Positions 46,986 through 58,408 of a DNA stretch of 64,000 nucleotides are shown here, piece by piece. The notes below the pieces were generated by a model, which did not search any database, was not told the origin of the DNA, and saw only the letters and a list, made by a program, of their open reading frames with translations. This DNA comes from SM23-32 sp964434535. Its GTDB lineage: Bacteria > Planctomycetota > Brocadiia > SM23-32. Position numbers and translations under genes: made by a program. The stretch lies in the NCBI GenBank assembly GCA_964434535.1, contig CAYSWA010000008.1:31915-95914 (forward strand), in the 5' to 3' direction. How positions within the stretch are numbered: position 1 is the first letter of the stretch; each line of letters begins with the position of its first letter.

Positions 46986-49079
46986 TCAGGCCAGCTCGGG
47001 GGACTCGATCATGTGGACCGATTCGCCGGCGACGGCGGCCACGTGCAGCAGGGCCTGGTCTGCGTCGAGGGCCGTCACGTCGGCCCCCAGCTCGCAGCGC
47101 CAGAGCACGTCGGGCTGCTCGGGCCGCCCGCCGAGGGCGACCACTTCGCTCCCGTCGGCGTGCACCGCGACGGGGTCGAACCCGCCGGCCAGCCGCACGC
47201 GTCGCAGCCCCGGCGGCAGGTGGAACTCCCATATCATGTCCTCGGCCGGGCTGACGGCCGCGCAGCGGCCCTCCTCCCCGTAGACGGCGAGGGCCTCGCC
47301 CAGCAGGTCCACTCCCTCGATCCTCTCAAAGAGCCGTCGGGACCAGACCTCCTCGCCGTCGTCGTCCACGATGGTCAGGCGTCCGGGCGGCCCGGCGAAG
47401 ACCCCGAAGCCCCGCCCGAGCCCGAGGGGGCGGAAGGCGCGGCGATGGCGGAAGCGGAACTTGCGCACCATCAGGCCCTCGGGGTTGTGGTAGCGGTACT
47501 TGCCCTCCGAGTCGGGCACCACGATGGTCGAGCCGTCCGGGCTCACCATCAGGCCCTCGGCCCGCACGTCCAGCTCATTGTGCCAGGACGGCGTCTCGGC
47601 GCCCTTGTATCCGCGCAGGACGTCGTCCTCACCCACCGAGCAGAACAGGCGCATGTCGGGCGCGCAGTCAAAGAACCGCAACGGCATGCCGCGCAGCGAG
47701 AGCGAGCGCGCCCCGCCGGCAGCCGGCTCACAGACGACCACCTCGGCCGCGCTCCAGACGCAGACGTAGCGCTCCGGGCAGGCCGGCGCCAGCCTGACCG
47801 GCAGCTCGAGCTGCTGCTGGAAGACCGGCTCGCCCTCGCCGTCGATCACCAGGGCCGTGCCGTCGCGCAGCACGGCCGCCACGAACTTGCCGTCCGCGCT
47901 GATCCGGAACTGCCGGTCGCGCACCGGCAGCAGCCGTCGGGGCACCTTGCGGTCCCAGGCGATACGCGCCCGGGGGTGTTCCGGCTGGGGGGGCCCGGCG
48001 GGCGCCCCCTGCTCGGGCTCCTCCAGGACGTCCAGCGCGCCGGCCAGCGCGGACTCGATGCCCAGGTATGCGGACTCCTCCGCATCGCCGGCCGGGGCCG
48101 GCTCCTTTTCGGGCTCCTCGGCGGGAGGCCCGGCGCTCAAGGCGGCCTCCACGCGCCTCCGCGTGCGCACCCGGGTGTCCTCGGCCGGCTGTTCGGCCTC
48201 CTCATCGGCGACTACGCCGGTCTCGTAGGCGCAGAGGCGCTGCGTGCCGGTGGCGGCGATCACCACCCCGCAGTCGGCGCCCATCGCCCAGGCGGTCGGC
48301 TCCTCTGCCAGGCGCAGTTGCCACTGGACCGTCCCGTCCCGCCGCATCAGCCTCAGGCGCCCGTCGGCCGTCTCGACAAGGATCAGGGAGCCGCCGACGC
48401 TGAGCGCGGCCTCCAGGACGGGCTCCTCCAGCTCGAGCGCCTCGAGCTCCTCGCCGGCCATGGTCAGCAGCAGCAGCCCGCGCTCGCCGGCGGGGATGGC
48501 GACCAGGTCGCCGGCGGCGCTCACGGCCGGCGGTCCGATCAGGTGGCCGAGGTCCTTCTCCCACTCGGTGGCTCCGTCGCCGTTGATCAGGGCCAGGCGC
48601 CCCTCGTCATTGGAGACGATGGCGCCGGGCGGCATGCCGCCGGCCATCGCCACGCAGGTGGCGCGCCAGCCGATCGGCAGCACGCGGCGCTCCTGCCCCC
48701 GGGCGCCGAAGAAGCCGACCCAGCCCTGGCTGGCGACGGCGGCGAGGCGTTCGCCCTCCGGCTCCAGCGAACACGCGGAGACCCAGCCGCCCAGCTCGAC
48801 GCGCCAATCCAGCTCCGCCTCGGGGCTTATCCCGTAGATCACGTTCTCGCCGGCCAGCACGATGAAGATGTCCCCGCGCCGGTTGGCGGCGAGCCCGCGC
48901 ACGGGCCGCCCGGCGCGGAAGGTGCCGGTCGGCTTGCCCCGCCCGTCCAGCAGGTAGACGTTGCGGTCCTGGTCGGCGGCCATGCTGATGTCGGCATCGT
49001 GGCACATCGCGGCGTGCGTGACGGTCGCGTCGGCCTTGAAGGTCCAGTCGGCGCGGCTCAGCTCGTCGCCATTGCTCAT
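46986..49079 (-). CDS. Large beta-propeller protein
   Basis: 697 residues made of WD40/PQQ-like repeats with 'VYLLDGRGKPTGTFRAGRPV'-type blades, seen repeatedly as 'Y-x-x-D-x-x-G-x-x-x-W'. No signal peptide or membrane helix. A Pro/Glu-rich linker near 300-345 may split the propeller into two. It is likely a cytosolic scaffold. ATG at 49079 has GGAG eight bases upstream; GTG at 49088 is the alternative. It lies between an amidohydrolase and the phosphoesterase. Confidence 0.8.
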   Translation of the reverse strand: MSNGDELSRADWTFKADATVTHAAMCHDADISMAADQDRNVYLLDGRGKPTGTFRAGRPVRGLAANRRGDIFIVLAGENVIYGISPEAELDWRVELGGWVSACSLEPEGERLAAVASQGWVGFFGARGQERRVLPIGWRATCVAMAGGMPPGAIVSNDEGRLALINGDGATEWEKDLGHLIGPPAVSAAGDLVAIPAGERGLLLLTMAGEELEALELEEPVLEAALSVGGSLILVETADGRLRLMRRDGTVQWQLRLAEEPTAWAMGADCGVVIAATGTQRLCAYETGVVADEEAEQPAEDTRVRTRRRVEAALSAGPPAEEPEKEPAPAGDAEESAYLGIESALAGALDVLEEPEQGAPAGPPQPEHPRARIAWDRKVPRRLLPVRDRQFRISADGKFVAAVLRDGTALVIDGEGEPVFQQQLELPVRLAPACPERYVCVWSAAEVVVCEPAAGGARSLSLRGMPLRFFDCAPDMRLFCSVGEDDVLRGYKGAETPSWHNELDVRAEGLMVSPDGSTIVVPDSEGKYRYHNPEGLMVRKFRFRHRRAFRPLGLGRGFGVFAGPPGRLTIVDDDGEEVWSRRLFERIEGVDLLGEALAVYGEEGRCAAVSPAEDMIWEFHLPPGLRRVRLAGGFDPVAVHADGSEVVALGGRPEQPDVLWRCELGADVTALDADQALLHVAAVAGESVHMIESPELA

Positions 49080-49104
49080 GCTGACCACTCCGCGGGCAGA
49101 GGGG

Positions 49105-49908
49105 CTACGAGTCGACGGACATGTTCAGCAGGCGGGCGGCGGTGCCGCCCATCACGGCGCTCATCTGCTCCTGAACGAGCCCGAGAGAGCGGAAGATGCG
49201 CTGGTAGTCACGCTCGACCGAGGCGATGTCCTCGTGTCGCACGGCGCTTCCGAACACGATGCGCTCCCAGACGTTGCTGGCGTCGTCGTGCCAGATGGTG
49301 GCGTGCGCGGGCCGGAACAGCGCGCCGATGAAGTCCGCCCCCTTGCGGTGGAGCACGTCGCCGGAGAGGTCGAAGTAGACGTTCGGGTGCAGCCGCAGCG
49401 TCTCCGCGGCCTCCTCGTACCACGGGCTGCCGAGCCCCACGCCGACCACCTTCAGCCCCGGGAAGCAGCGCGCCAGCGTGTCCAGGTAGACCGGGCGCAT
49501 GTTCGCCGAGCGGATGCGCTCGGCGCGGTCCAGCGGCGTCGGCGGTGCGTAGCCGGTGTGGAAGACGATGGGCAGCTCGAGCGCCTGGGCGACTTCGTAG
49601 AGGGGGAAGAATGCCTCGTCGTCGTAGGGGGCCGGCGGGGCCCACGTGCAGAGGCCCGCGAAGCCGATGCGGGCCAGCCGCTCGAGGGTGGCGGGCGTTT
49701 CCTCTGCGAGCCTGACGTGGGCGAAGGGCACGAACAGCTCGGGGTAGCTGTCCGCCTGGTGGCGCACCTCGGCATTGGCCGCCAGGCCGTAGCGGGCCTC
49801 GCCGCCGGCGATGCAGAGCCGGTCCATGCCCAGGTTGCTGGCCGTCTCGACCAGCGACTCGCCGTAGCCCGGCTCGTCGAGCATGTGCACGTGGAAGTCA
49901 ATGAGCAT
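49105..49908 (-). CDS. Amidohydrolase (Amidohydro_2 family)
   Basis: 267 residues. 'MLIDFHVHMLDEP' supplies the H-x-H metal site, 'LPIVFHTGY' a third His, and the active-site Asp may lie in 'IVFGSAVRHED'. It is a metal-dependent hydrolase or decarboxylase of the TIM-barrel amidohydrolase superfamily, with unknown substrate. ATG at 49908 has GGAGG six bases before it. First gene of the operon with propeller, phosphoesterase and PEGA lipoprotein. Confidence 0.85.
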   Translation of the reverse strand: MLIDFHVHMLDEPGYGESLVETASNLGMDRLCIAGGEARYGLAANAEVRHQADSYPELFVPFAHVRLAEETPATLERLARIGFAGLCTWAPPAPYDDEAFFPLYEVAQALELPIVFHTGYAPPTPLDRAERIRSANMRPVYLDTLARCFPGLKVVGVGLGSPWYEEAAETLRLHPNVYFDLSGDVLHRKGADFIGALFRPAHATIWHDDASNVWERIVFGSAVRHEDIASVERDYQRIFRSLGLVQEQMSAVMGGTAARLLNMSVDS

Positions 49909-49955
49909 CGAGCGCCTCCGAAGCAGCGTCGGGCAGAACGGGCCGTGCGCCCCAT

Positions 49956-49983
49956 ACTTTAGCAGAAACGCCCGCCCGCGCAA
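49956..49983 (-). promoter_or_regulatory. Weak sigma-70-like promoter for the amidohydrolase operon
   Basis: Minus strand TTGCGC (49983-49978), 16 bases, TAAAGT (49961-49956). The -10 box is poor. Confidence 0.35.
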
Positions 49984-50013
49984 CACGAATCCGGCGGGAG
50001 CGTCCAACAGATA

Positions 50014-50039
50014 GGGAGGGCGACGGGCGCCGCCCTCCC
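50014..50039 (-). terminator. Hairpin after the polytopic membrane protein gene
   Basis: 9-bp perfect stem GGGAGGGCG (50014-50022) / CGCCCTCCC (50031-50039), loop of 8. It lies about 55 bases beyond the stop codon at 50093. No T-run follows, so it may terminate inefficiently or rely on Rho. Confidence 0.55.
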
Positions 50040-50092
50040 TCGATGGTCAGCCTTGCGCATTCGGGGCATCCGGCCGGCCCTCCCATGCGCCG

Positions 50093-51400
50093 TTACTCCT
50101 TCTCCTCTTCTTCCTGTTCCCCTTCTTCTGGCTCTCGCTCTTGCTCTTGCTCCTGCTCTGTCTGTTCCTCTTGTTCCTCGTCTTCCTCCTGCTCTGGCCC
50201 TTCCTCTTGTTCCGGCTCTTCTTCCGGCTCGGGCTCTTCGGGGGCCGGCTCGGGCTCCGGGGGCGCGGGCGGCACGCCGAGCTCGGTCTCCTCGGCCGCC
50301 TCGCAGACCTCGTCGACCTCGATGCCGTCCTGGTCCTTGCGCATCAGCAGGTAGACGATGGTGTTGGCGGTGAAGAAGTAGCCGAGCACGTAGCCGACCG
50401 GCACGGCCCGAACCAGCAGCAGCAGGGCAAGCAGGATGCCGCTGAAGACGCCCATGTAGGGATCGGGGCCGGGCAGCAGGCCGATGCGCCAGGCGCCGGC
50501 CGCCGGCCCAAACTCCACACGGCCCGCCTCGTAGATGAGCCACGGCATCTGCCGCACGAAGCCGAGGTTGACCGTCTGGTAGATCAGGTAGATGAGCAGC
50601 TCGCCGATGGCCCAGGCGACCACGGCCGCGATGAGGCCGATGACGCCGATCACCAGCGTGTAGCAGATGAAGCGCCGCAGCCCCCACAGCACGTAGCCGT
50701 AGGCGGTGCTCCAGCTCTCGAAGGCGTCCTTGCCCTCCACGCTGACCGCCGGCATCATCATGCCGAAGCCGAGAACGCCGAGCACGGCCAGGAACACGAT
50801 CAGCACGGTGGTGATGACCAGCAGCGGCCAGCCGGGAAAGACCAGCAGGATCGGGCCCAGGTAGGGCACGGAGGCCACCAGGCCGCCCAGGGCGTTCAGA
50901 ATGCTGAGAAACACGATGAGCAGCAGCGGCATGACCGGGGCCAGGAAGTAGGCCTTCCGACGGGCGCGCACCATCTGGCGCGCTTCGTTGAGCGTGGGCA
51001 GCTCGTCGCGCGCGTACTCCAGCGCCGCCAGGCGGCTGACGGCGCCCCCGGCACCGCTCCATACGTAGAAGAGCGCCACGTAGAGCAGCACCGAGATGAC
51101 GAAGTGCGTCACGTTCCCCCCGGCGAAGGGGTTGAGCAGCGGAAGGAACTGGCCGAGCATGAACAGGCCGGTCCCCTCGCTGAAGTGCCACAGCAGCGGG
51201 CTCTTCGACTCGATCCGCAGCGTGCTCAGCTCGATCACCGAGTGCGCCGGCCCGTCGAGCATCGCGTAGGCCTCGACGGCGATGACCATCACGAACACGC
51301 TCGCCAGCACGGCGACGAAGCCGACGAACACCTTCTTCGGGTCGAGCGCCAGACCGTAAGCCGACAGCAGGTCCCGCCAGTCTCCTGTGCGATTCGTCAT
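50093..51400 (-). CDS. Polytopic membrane protein with Glu/Gln-rich C-terminal tail
   Basis: 435 residues. About six to seven hydrophobic helices between residues 25 and 350 ('VFVGFVAVLASVFVMVIAV', 'FLAPVMPLLLIVFLSIL', 'LLVITTVLIVFLAVLGVLGF' and others). The last 75 residues are almost only Glu, Gln and Pro and should be cytosolic and disordered. No catalytic motif was recognised. It could be a planctomycete-type YIP1-like or unknown integral membrane protein. ATG follows GCAGGAGAG and a sigma-70 type promoter lies 67 bases upstream. Confidence 0.75.
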   Translation of the reverse strand: MTNRTGDWRDLLSAYGLALDPKKVFVGFVAVLASVFVMVIAVEAYAMLDGPAHSVIELSTLRIESKSPLLWHFSEGTGLFMLGQFLPLLNPFAGGNVTHFVISVLLYVALFYVWSGAGGAVSRLAALEYARDELPTLNEARQMVRARRKAYFLAPVMPLLLIVFLSILNALGGLVASVPYLGPILLVFPGWPLLVITTVLIVFLAVLGVLGFGMMMPAVSVEGKDAFESWSTAYGYVLWGLRRFICYTLVIGVIGLIAAVVAWAIGELLIYLIYQTVNLGFVRQMPWLIYEAGRVEFGPAAGAWRIGLLPGPDPYMGVFSGILLALLLLVRAVPVGYVLGYFFTANTIVYLLMRKDQDGIEVDEVCEAAEETELGVPPAPPEPEPAPEEPEPEEEPEQEEGPEQEEDEEQEEQTEQEQEQEREPEEGEQEEEEKE

Positions 51401-51466
51401 GGCTCAGCTCTCCTGCGAGTGGCGTAGGCGTGTCTCGGGCGCGACATGAAGTCCCCGGACGCTCAC

Positions 51467-51494
51467 TTTATACATGCCGCTCCGTCTTTGTCAA
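51467..51494 (-). promoter_or_regulatory. Sigma-70 promoter for the polytopic membrane protein
   Basis: Minus strand TTGACA (51494-51489), 16 bases, TATAAA (51472-51467). Both boxes are nearly consensus. Confidence 0.75.
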
Positions 51495-51512
51495 CCCGAA
51501 AAGATGGGGCCG

Positions 51513-51719
51513 TCACTGCCCCTGGGAGGCGCCTGTCTCGGGGCCCGGCTCCCTTTCCAGCGGGGTTTCGATGCGATGCGCGCCGGTCAGCCACCGGCCC
51601 AGGTCGATCAGCTTGCACCGCTGCGAACAGAACGGGAAGTCGGGGGCCTCGCGCTGCGCAGAGAGGACCACCGGCTTGCCGCAGACGCGGCATCGGATCT
51701 CGTGGCGCTCTGAAGGCAT
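51513..51719 (-). CDS. yacG: DNA gyrase inhibitor-like zinc protein YacG
   Basis: 68 residues. 'IRCRVCGKPVVL' and 'FPFCSQRCKLIDLGRWL' provide the CxxC and CxxxC zinc site and the family signature. E. coli YacG binds GyrB and inhibits gyrase. It follows fmdB and ends in a short Glu/Pro/Gly tail. ATG at 51719 is in the normal place. Confidence 0.93.
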   Translation of the reverse strand: MPSERHEIRCRVCGKPVVLSAQREAPDFPFCSQRCKLIDLGRWLTGAHRIETPLEREPGPETGASQGQ

Positions 51720-51745
51720 GGCGCGCTATGCGGTCGGTCGGGCCC

Positions 51746-51988
51746 TCAGTCCCCCGAGCCGCCGCCGGAGCTGCCGGACTCGCTCGCGCCGGAGCCGGAG
51801 GAGCCGCGCTTATAGTCGGTCACGTAGAAGCCCGAGCCCTTGAATATGATCCCCGCGCCCGCGCCGATCAGCCGCTCCAGGGACTGCTTGCCGCAGCGCG
51901 GGCACTTGGTCAGCGGATCGGCCGTGATGGACTGGAAGGCCTCGAAACGGTGGTCGCACCTGCGGCAGCGGTAGTCGTAGGTAGGCAT
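51746..51988 (-). CDS. FmdB-family zinc ribbon protein
   Basis: 80 residues. 'MPTYDYRCRRCDHRFEAFQS' and 'KCPRCGKQSLERLI' form the CxxC-CxxC ribbon. A Ser/Gly-rich tail ends it. FmdB-like proteins are small putative regulators of unknown target. The ribosome site is weak. The ATG is fixed by the family start MPTYDY. A sigma-70 type promoter overlaps the end of grpE. Confidence 0.9.
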   Translation of the reverse strand: MPTYDYRCRRCDHRFEAFQSITADPLTKCPRCGKQSLERLIGAGAGIIFKGSGFYVTDYKRGSSGSGASESGSSGGGSGD

Positions 51989-52043
51989 CTGTGGCTCTGC
52001 GTTGCAGGCTGGCGCACGCGCGGGCCGCCGGGTAAGGGCAGTC

Positions 52044-52072
52044 ATTGTAGGCGACCTGAGAGGCCGGGTCAA
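52044..52072 (-). promoter_or_regulatory. Sigma-70 promoter for fmdB-yacG
   Basis: Minus strand TTGACC (52072-52067), 17 bases, TACAAT (52049-52044), overlapping the grpE stop. Confidence 0.7.
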
Positions 52073-52701
52073 ACCCCTGAGTGGCGATCCTCGGGCGCCT
52101 CAGAGCCTTGCGCCGGGGGCGCGGCCACGATCACCTGGCTCGGCCGGATCACCGCCTCGCCCATGGCGAAGCCCTTCTTCAGCTCGCGCAGCACCGTGTT
52201 CGGCTCGACCACGTCGGTCGGCTCCTGCATCAGCGCGTCGTGGAAGTGGGGGTCGAACGCGCGGCCGACGGCCTCGATCGGCTCGATCTCGAACCGGGCC
52301 AGCGCCCCGTAGAACTCCCGGGCGACCAGCTCCAGCCCTTTGACGATCTCCCCGCCGCCCTCGGTCTGGCGGGCCGCCTCCAGGGCGCGCTCAAGGCTGT
52401 CGGCCACCGGGAGGATGCCCTCGGCCAGCGAGCGGAGCGTGGCCTGGCGGGCCATCTCCTGCTGGCGGTCGATGCGCTTTTGCAGGTTCTGGTAGTCGGC
52501 CATGGCCCTCTGGAGGCGCTTGAGGTAGTCGTCGCGCTCGCGGGCCAGCGTCTTCAGCTCCTCGTATTCGGCGTAGGAGAGCATGACGGCGGCCTCGCCC
52601 CCTTCGGCCTCTTCCAGCCCTTCGGCCTCCTCGGCCGCGGCTTCGGGCGGCGCGTCGGTCTGCTCGTCCTGCGGTTCGTTCTGCGGTTCGGGGCCGCTCA
52701 T
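52069..52701 (-). CDS. grpE: Nucleotide exchange factor GrpE
   Basis: 210 residues. Acidic N-terminus, long coiled coil ('RERDDYLKRLQRAMADYQNL') and the C-terminal beta domain with 'FDPHFHDALMQEPTDVVEPN' and 'VLRELKKGFAMGEAVIRPSQ', the GrpE signatures. It releases ADP from DnaK. ATG at 52701 has GGAGA seven to eight bases upstream; a further in-frame ATG seven residues earlier overlaps nothing. It follows dnaJ by 34 bases. dnaK is not in the window. Confidence 0.95.
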   Translation of the reverse strand: MSGPEPQNEPQDEQTDAPPEAAAEEAEGLEEAEGGEAAVMLSYAEYEELKTLARERDDYLKRLQRAMADYQNLQKRIDRQQEMARQATLRSLAEGILPVADSLERALEAARQTEGGGEIVKGLELVAREFYGALARFEIEPIEAVGRAFDPHFHDALMQEPTDVVEPNTVLRELKKGFAMGEAVIRPSQVIVAAPPAQGSEAPEDRHSGV

Positions 52702-52735
52702 GGTGTTCTCTCCGGTAGGCATTCGCCGGCGGGGT

Positions 52736-53875
52736 TCAGGCCTCGTCCTCGGGCCCGAGCTCGCCGTATATGTATTCCTTCAGCTTGGCCAGGAAGCTCT
52801 TGCGCTGCTCGGAGACGTTCACGTTCTCGATCTCGGCCAGCTCCCTGAGCAGTTCCTTCTGCCTCTGGGTCAGCTTGCGGGGCGTCTCGATGCCGACGCG
52901 CACGAGCATGTCGCCGCGCCCGCCGCGCCTCAGGTCCGCCAGCCCCATGCGGCGCAGGCGGAGCACCTCGCCGCTCTGGGTGCCGGCGGGCACGGCCAGC
53001 TCGTAGGCATCCCCCTCGATCGTGGGCACCTCGACGGTTCCCCCGAGCGCGGCGACCGGATAGGTGATCGGCACCTCGCAGAGCAGGTCGGGACCGTTCC
53101 TCTGGAAGACCGGATGCTCGCGCACGAACACGTCGCAGTAGAGGTCGCCGCGGGGCCCCCCGGGGGCGGGCTCGCCCTCGCCGCGGATGCGCAGCCTGGT
53201 GCCCGACTCGATCCCGGCGGGCACCTCGATGGTGACCTCCACCTCCTGCTGGCGGCGGCCCGAGCCGCCGCACTCGGGGCAGGGGTCGGCGATCACGGTG
53301 CCCGTGCCCCCGCAGCGGGCGCAGGTGCGCCGCACGCGGAAGAAGCCCTGGCGGCTCTCCACCTGGCCGTAGCCCCGGCACTGGCTGCACGTGCGCACGC
53401 CGCCTTCGCGGGCGCCGCTGCCCTGGCAGCGCTCGCAGAACTCTGCCCGGCTCAGCGCCACGGTCTTCTGGGCGCCGGTGAGCACGTCGCGCAGGTCGAC
53501 CTCCAGGGCGATGCGCAGGTTGCGTCCGCCGGCGGGCCGGCGGCGGCGCCGCTGCCCGAACAGGTCGCCGAAGACCTCGCCCCCGCCGAAGAAGTCGTTG
53601 AAGACGCTCAGGATGTCGTCGACCGAGCTGAACTCGTGCAGCGGCACGCCGCGCAGCCCCGCCTTGCCGTAGCGGTCGTAGCGCTCGCGCGTCTCGGGGT
53701 TGCCGAGCACCTCGTAAGCCTCGGCGGCTTCTTTGAAGCGCCGGGCGGCGGCGGGCTCGCCGGGGTTGCGGTCGGGATGGCACTCCATCGCCATCCGCCG
53801 GTATGCCTTCTTGATCTCTGCGGCGGAGGCGTCCCGGCTCACGCCGAGCACCTCGTAGTAGTCGCGATCGCTCAT
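52736..53875 (-). CDS. dnaJ: Molecular chaperone DnaJ
   Basis: 379 residues. J domain with '[10 protein letters not shown]' (HPD), Gly/Phe-rich region with '[16 protein letters not shown]', and four zinc motifs 'CERCQGSG', 'CSQCRGYG', 'CARCGGTG' and 'CPECGGSG', then the substrate-binding domains. A complete type I DnaJ. ATG at 53875 starts '[12 protein letters not shown]'. It is followed by grpE and preceded by groEL1, an unusual linkage of the two chaperone systems. Confidence 0.97.
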   Translation of the reverse strand: MSDRDYYEVLGVSRDASAAEIKKAYRRMAMECHPDRNPGEPAAARRFKEAAEAYEVLGNPETRERYDRYGKAGLRGVPLHEFSSVDDILSVFNDFFGGGEVFGDLFGQRRRRRPAGGRNLRIALEVDLRDVLTGAQKTVALSRAEFCERCQGSGAREGGVRTCSQCRGYGQVESRQGFFRVRRTCARCGGTGTVIADPCPECGGSGRRQQEVEVTIEVPAGIESGTRLRIRGEGEPAPGGPRGDLYCDVFVREHPVFQRNGPDLLCEVPITYPVAALGGTVEVPTIEGDAYELAVPAGTQSGEVLRLRRMGLADLRRGGRGDMLVRVGIETPRKLTQRQKELLRELAEIENVNVSEQRKSFLAKLKEYIYGELGPEDEA

Positions 53876-53934
53876 GGGGTCCGCGGGCGCCGCAGCGGGC
53901 CTCTCGCCGGCGGCGCCGTCCCGTTCAATGGGAA

Positions 53935-53957
53935 GGGCTGCCCCCCGGCGGCAGCCC
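53935..53957 (-). terminator. Hairpin after groEL1
   Basis: 8-bp perfect stem GGGCTGCC (53935-53942) / GGCAGCCC (53950-53957), loop of 7, followed on the minus strand by a TTCCCATT tract. It separates groEL1 from dnaJ and could be a partial terminator. Confidence 0.5.
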
Positions 53958-54061
53958 TCCGGTTCAGGCCGTCGCGAGCGCACTCGGCCGCTCGGGGCCG
54001 GCCGGGCCGCTCGCCTGCGGGCCTTCTGCGCCTGCCGGACCGGCCGACTCCTCCCCGTGCG

Positions 54062-55687
54062 TCAGCGCACCGCGCCTTCGGGAGCGGCCGTGCCTTCCTC
54101 TTCCTCCTCGGGGATCTCGGTGACCATGGCCTCGGTGGTGAGCATCAGGCCCGCGATGCTGGCCGCGTTCTCCAGCGCCGTCCGCGTGACCTTGGTCGGG
54201 TCGATGATGCCCGCCTCGACCATGTCCACGTACTGGCCGGTGTTGGCGTCGAAGCCGATGCCGTCCTCGTGCTCCAGCACCTCGGCGACGACGACGGCGC
54301 CGTTGACGCCGGTGTTCTCGGCGATGGTGGCCAGCGGGCCGGCCAGCGACCTGCTGATGATGTCGGCGCCGATCTTCTCGTCGCCGCGCAGGCGCTCGCG
54401 CCGCCTGGCGACGGCGTCGCGGCAGCGCACCAGGGTGCAGCCGCCGCCGGGGATGACGCCTTCCTCGGCCGCGGCGCGGGTGGCGTGCAGGGCGTCCTCG
54501 ACGCGGGCCTTCTTCTCGTTCATCTCCGCCTCGGTGGCGGCGCCCACGCGGATGACGGCCACCCCGCCGCTGAGCTTGGCCAGGCGCTCCTGGAGCTTCT
54601 CGCGGTCGTAGTCGCTGGTGCTCTCCTCGATCTGCTTGCGCACCTGGTCGATGCGGGCCTTGATGTCGGCCGCCTTGCCGCCGCCCTCGACCACCGTGGT
54701 GTCGTCCTTGGTCACGGTGATGCGCTTGGCCCGCCCCAGGTCGCTGAGCTGGAGGCTATCCAGCTTCAGCCCCAGGTCCTCGCTGACGAACCGCCCGCCG
54801 GTGACGACGGCCAGGTCGCCGAGCATGGCCTTGCGCCGCTCGCCGAAGCCGGGCGCCTTCACGGCGCAGCACGGCAGCACGCCGCGCAGCTTGTTGACCA
54901 CCAGCCCGGCCAGGGCCTCGCCCTCGATGTCCTCGGCCACGATCAGCAGCGGCTTGCCGGCGCCGGCCACCTTCTCCAGCAGCGGGATCAGGTCGCGCAG
55001 GTTGCTGACCTTGGCCTGCTGGATCAGGATGTAGGCGTCCTCCAGCGCGGCCTGCATCTGCTCCGGGTCGGTGATGAAGTAGGGCGAGAGGTAGCCTTTG
55101 TCGAACTGCATGCCCTCGACGAACTCCAGCTCGGTCTCGAGCGTCTGGCCCTCTTCGACGGTGATGACGCCGTCCTTGCCGACCTTCTCGACGGCGTCGG
55201 CGAGCAGGTCGCCGATCTCCCGGTCGTTGTTGGCGCTGATGGCGCCGACCTGGGCGATCTCCTCCTTGCTGGCGACGGGGTGGCTCTTCTGCTTCAGCTC
55301 GGCCACGACGGCCGCGACGGCGTCGTCGATGCCGCGCTTGACGGCCATCGGGTTGGCGCCGGCGGCGACGGCCCTGAGGCCCTCGCGGTAGATCTGCTCG
55401 GCCAGCACCGTGGCGGTGGTGGTGCCGTCGCCGGCGTCGTCGCTGGTGCGGCTGGCCACTTCGTTGACCAGCTTGGCGCCCATGCTCTCGAACTTGTCCT
55501 GAAGCTCGATCTCCTTGGCGACGGTGACCCCGTCCTTGGTGACCCGTGGGCCGCCGAAGCTCTTCTGCAGCACCACCGTGCGGCCGGTCGGCCCCATGGT
55601 GACGCGCACCGCGTCGGCGAGCTTCTTGACGCCCTTGAGGATCTTGGTGCGGGCCTCGTCGCCGTACATCAGTTGCTTGGCTGCCAT
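54062..55687 (-). CDS. groEL1: Chaperonin GroEL, paralogue 1 (no GGM tail)
   Basis: 541 residues, complete in length. '[20 protein letters not shown]' near the start, '[15 protein letters not shown]' (ATP site) and '[15 protein letters not shown]' match GroEL. The C-terminus ends in Glu-rich '[18 protein letters not shown]' instead of the usual Gly-Gly-Met tail, which is lost in some paralogues. A 40-base gap separates it from groES. It may form its own rings or specialise. Confidence 0.96.
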   Translation of the reverse strand: MAAKQLMYGDEARTKILKGVKKLADAVRVTMGPTGRTVVLQKSFGGPRVTKDGVTVAKEIELQDKFESMGAKLVNEVASRTSDDAGDGTTTATVLAEQIYREGLRAVAAGANPMAVKRGIDDAVAAVVAELKQKSHPVASKEEIAQVGAISANNDREIGDLLADAVEKVGKDGVITVEEGQTLETELEFVEGMQFDKGYLSPYFITDPEQMQAALEDAYILIQQAKVSNLRDLIPLLEKVAGAGKPLLIVAEDIEGEALAGLVVNKLRGVLPCCAVKAPGFGERRKAMLGDLAVVTGGRFVSEDLGLKLDSLQLSDLGRAKRITVTKDDTTVVEGGGKAADIKARIDQVRKQIEESTSDYDREKLQERLAKLSGGVAVIRVGAATEAEMNEKKARVEDALHATRAAAEEGVIPGGGCTLVRCRDAVARRRERLRGDEKIGADIISRSLAGPLATIAENTGVNGAVVVAEVLEHEDGIGFDANTGQYVDMVEAGIIDPTKVTRTALENAASIAGLMLTTEAMVTEIPEEEEEGTAAPEGAVR

Positions 55688-55727
55688 CTGTTTCCTCCGT
55701 GGGTGGCGTTTGGCGTGGGGCGGCGCG

Positions 55728-56021
55728 TCAGGCCTCGATCACGGCCAGCAGCTCGCTCTCGCGCATGATCAGCAGCTCCTTGCCGTCCACCTCCACGTCG
55801 GTGCCGCTGTACTTGGCAAAGAGCACCACGTCGCCCTTCTGGACGTTCATCTCGGCCCGCTCGCCGCTGTCGAGCAGCTTGCCCGGCCCCGTGGCGACGA
55901 TCTTGCCCTGCTGGGGCTTCTCCTTGGCCGTCTGCGGAAGGAATATGCCGCCGGCGGTCTTGTCTTCCTGCTCCAGGGGCTCCACCACGATGCGGTCGTC
56001 CAACGGCTGAAGCTTCGCCAT
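55728..56021 (-). CDS. groES: Co-chaperonin GroES
   Basis: 97 residues. '[20 protein letters not shown]' and '[20 protein letters not shown]' give the family pattern including the mobile loop. '[20 protein letters not shown]' follows. It caps both possible GroEL rings. GGAGG lies upstream of the ATG. It lies between the two groEL genes. Confidence 0.97.
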   Translation of the reverse strand: MAKLQPLDDRIVVEPLEQEDKTAGGIFLPQTAKEKPQQGKIVATGPGKLLDSGERAEMNVQKGDVVLFAKYSGTDVEVDGKELLIMRESELLAVIEA

Positions 56022-56099
56022 CTCTGCCTGTCCTCCGTCCGTGAGAATGCTTGTCTCTGTCGGTGTAGGGTAGGTATGGTCTTTGCGCGGGCGGGCCGA

Positions 56100-58118
<2,019 letters not shown>

Positions 58119-58285
58119 TTAGAGCATCACGTTACGGCCGGCCGCGTCGCGCGCGCCCGGCCCGCTGACCGCCGCCGGGGCGCTGCGTGGGCGCGCTGCC
58201 ATTCCGACAGCGGGCCGGGGGACCCTCCGCGCGGGCTGCCAATATGGCAGCGGCCGGTGATCGGGAAACCCGATTGGGAAAGAGG

Positions 58286-58360
58286 TGGTGGCGGAGGAGG
58301 GATTTGAACCCCCGACCCGAGGCTTATGAATCCCCTGCTCTACCCCTGAGCTACTCCGCC
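58286..58360 (-). tRNA. tRNA-Met (CAT), elongator type, CCA encoded
   Basis: Acceptor stem GGCGGAG/CTCCGCC, D-arm GCTC-AGGGGTA-GAGC, anticodon loop TTCATAA with CAT, T-arm with TTCAAAT loop and an encoded CCA. A normal 1-72 G-C pair excludes the initiator. A CAT anticodon could also belong to tRNA-Ile2 if lysidine-modified. The last anticodon-stem pair is A-G. Confidence 0.92.
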
Positions 58361-58372
58361 ACGCCGGCCCTC

Positions 58373-58401
58373 ATGCTAAGCGCCGGGGGCCGGCCTGTCA
58401 A
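58373..58401 (-). promoter_or_regulatory. Sigma-70 promoter for the tRNA
   Basis: Minus strand TTGACA (58401-58396), 17 bases, TAGCAT (58378-58373), about 13 bases before the tRNA 5' end. Confidence 0.75.
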
Positions 58402-58408
58402 GGAACCG

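Noticed and set aside
58363..58394. 8-bp hairpin between the tRNA and the small unknown gene, as terminator
   Set aside because: It overlaps the -10/-35 region of the tRNA promoter and has no T run, so the stem is probably incidental.
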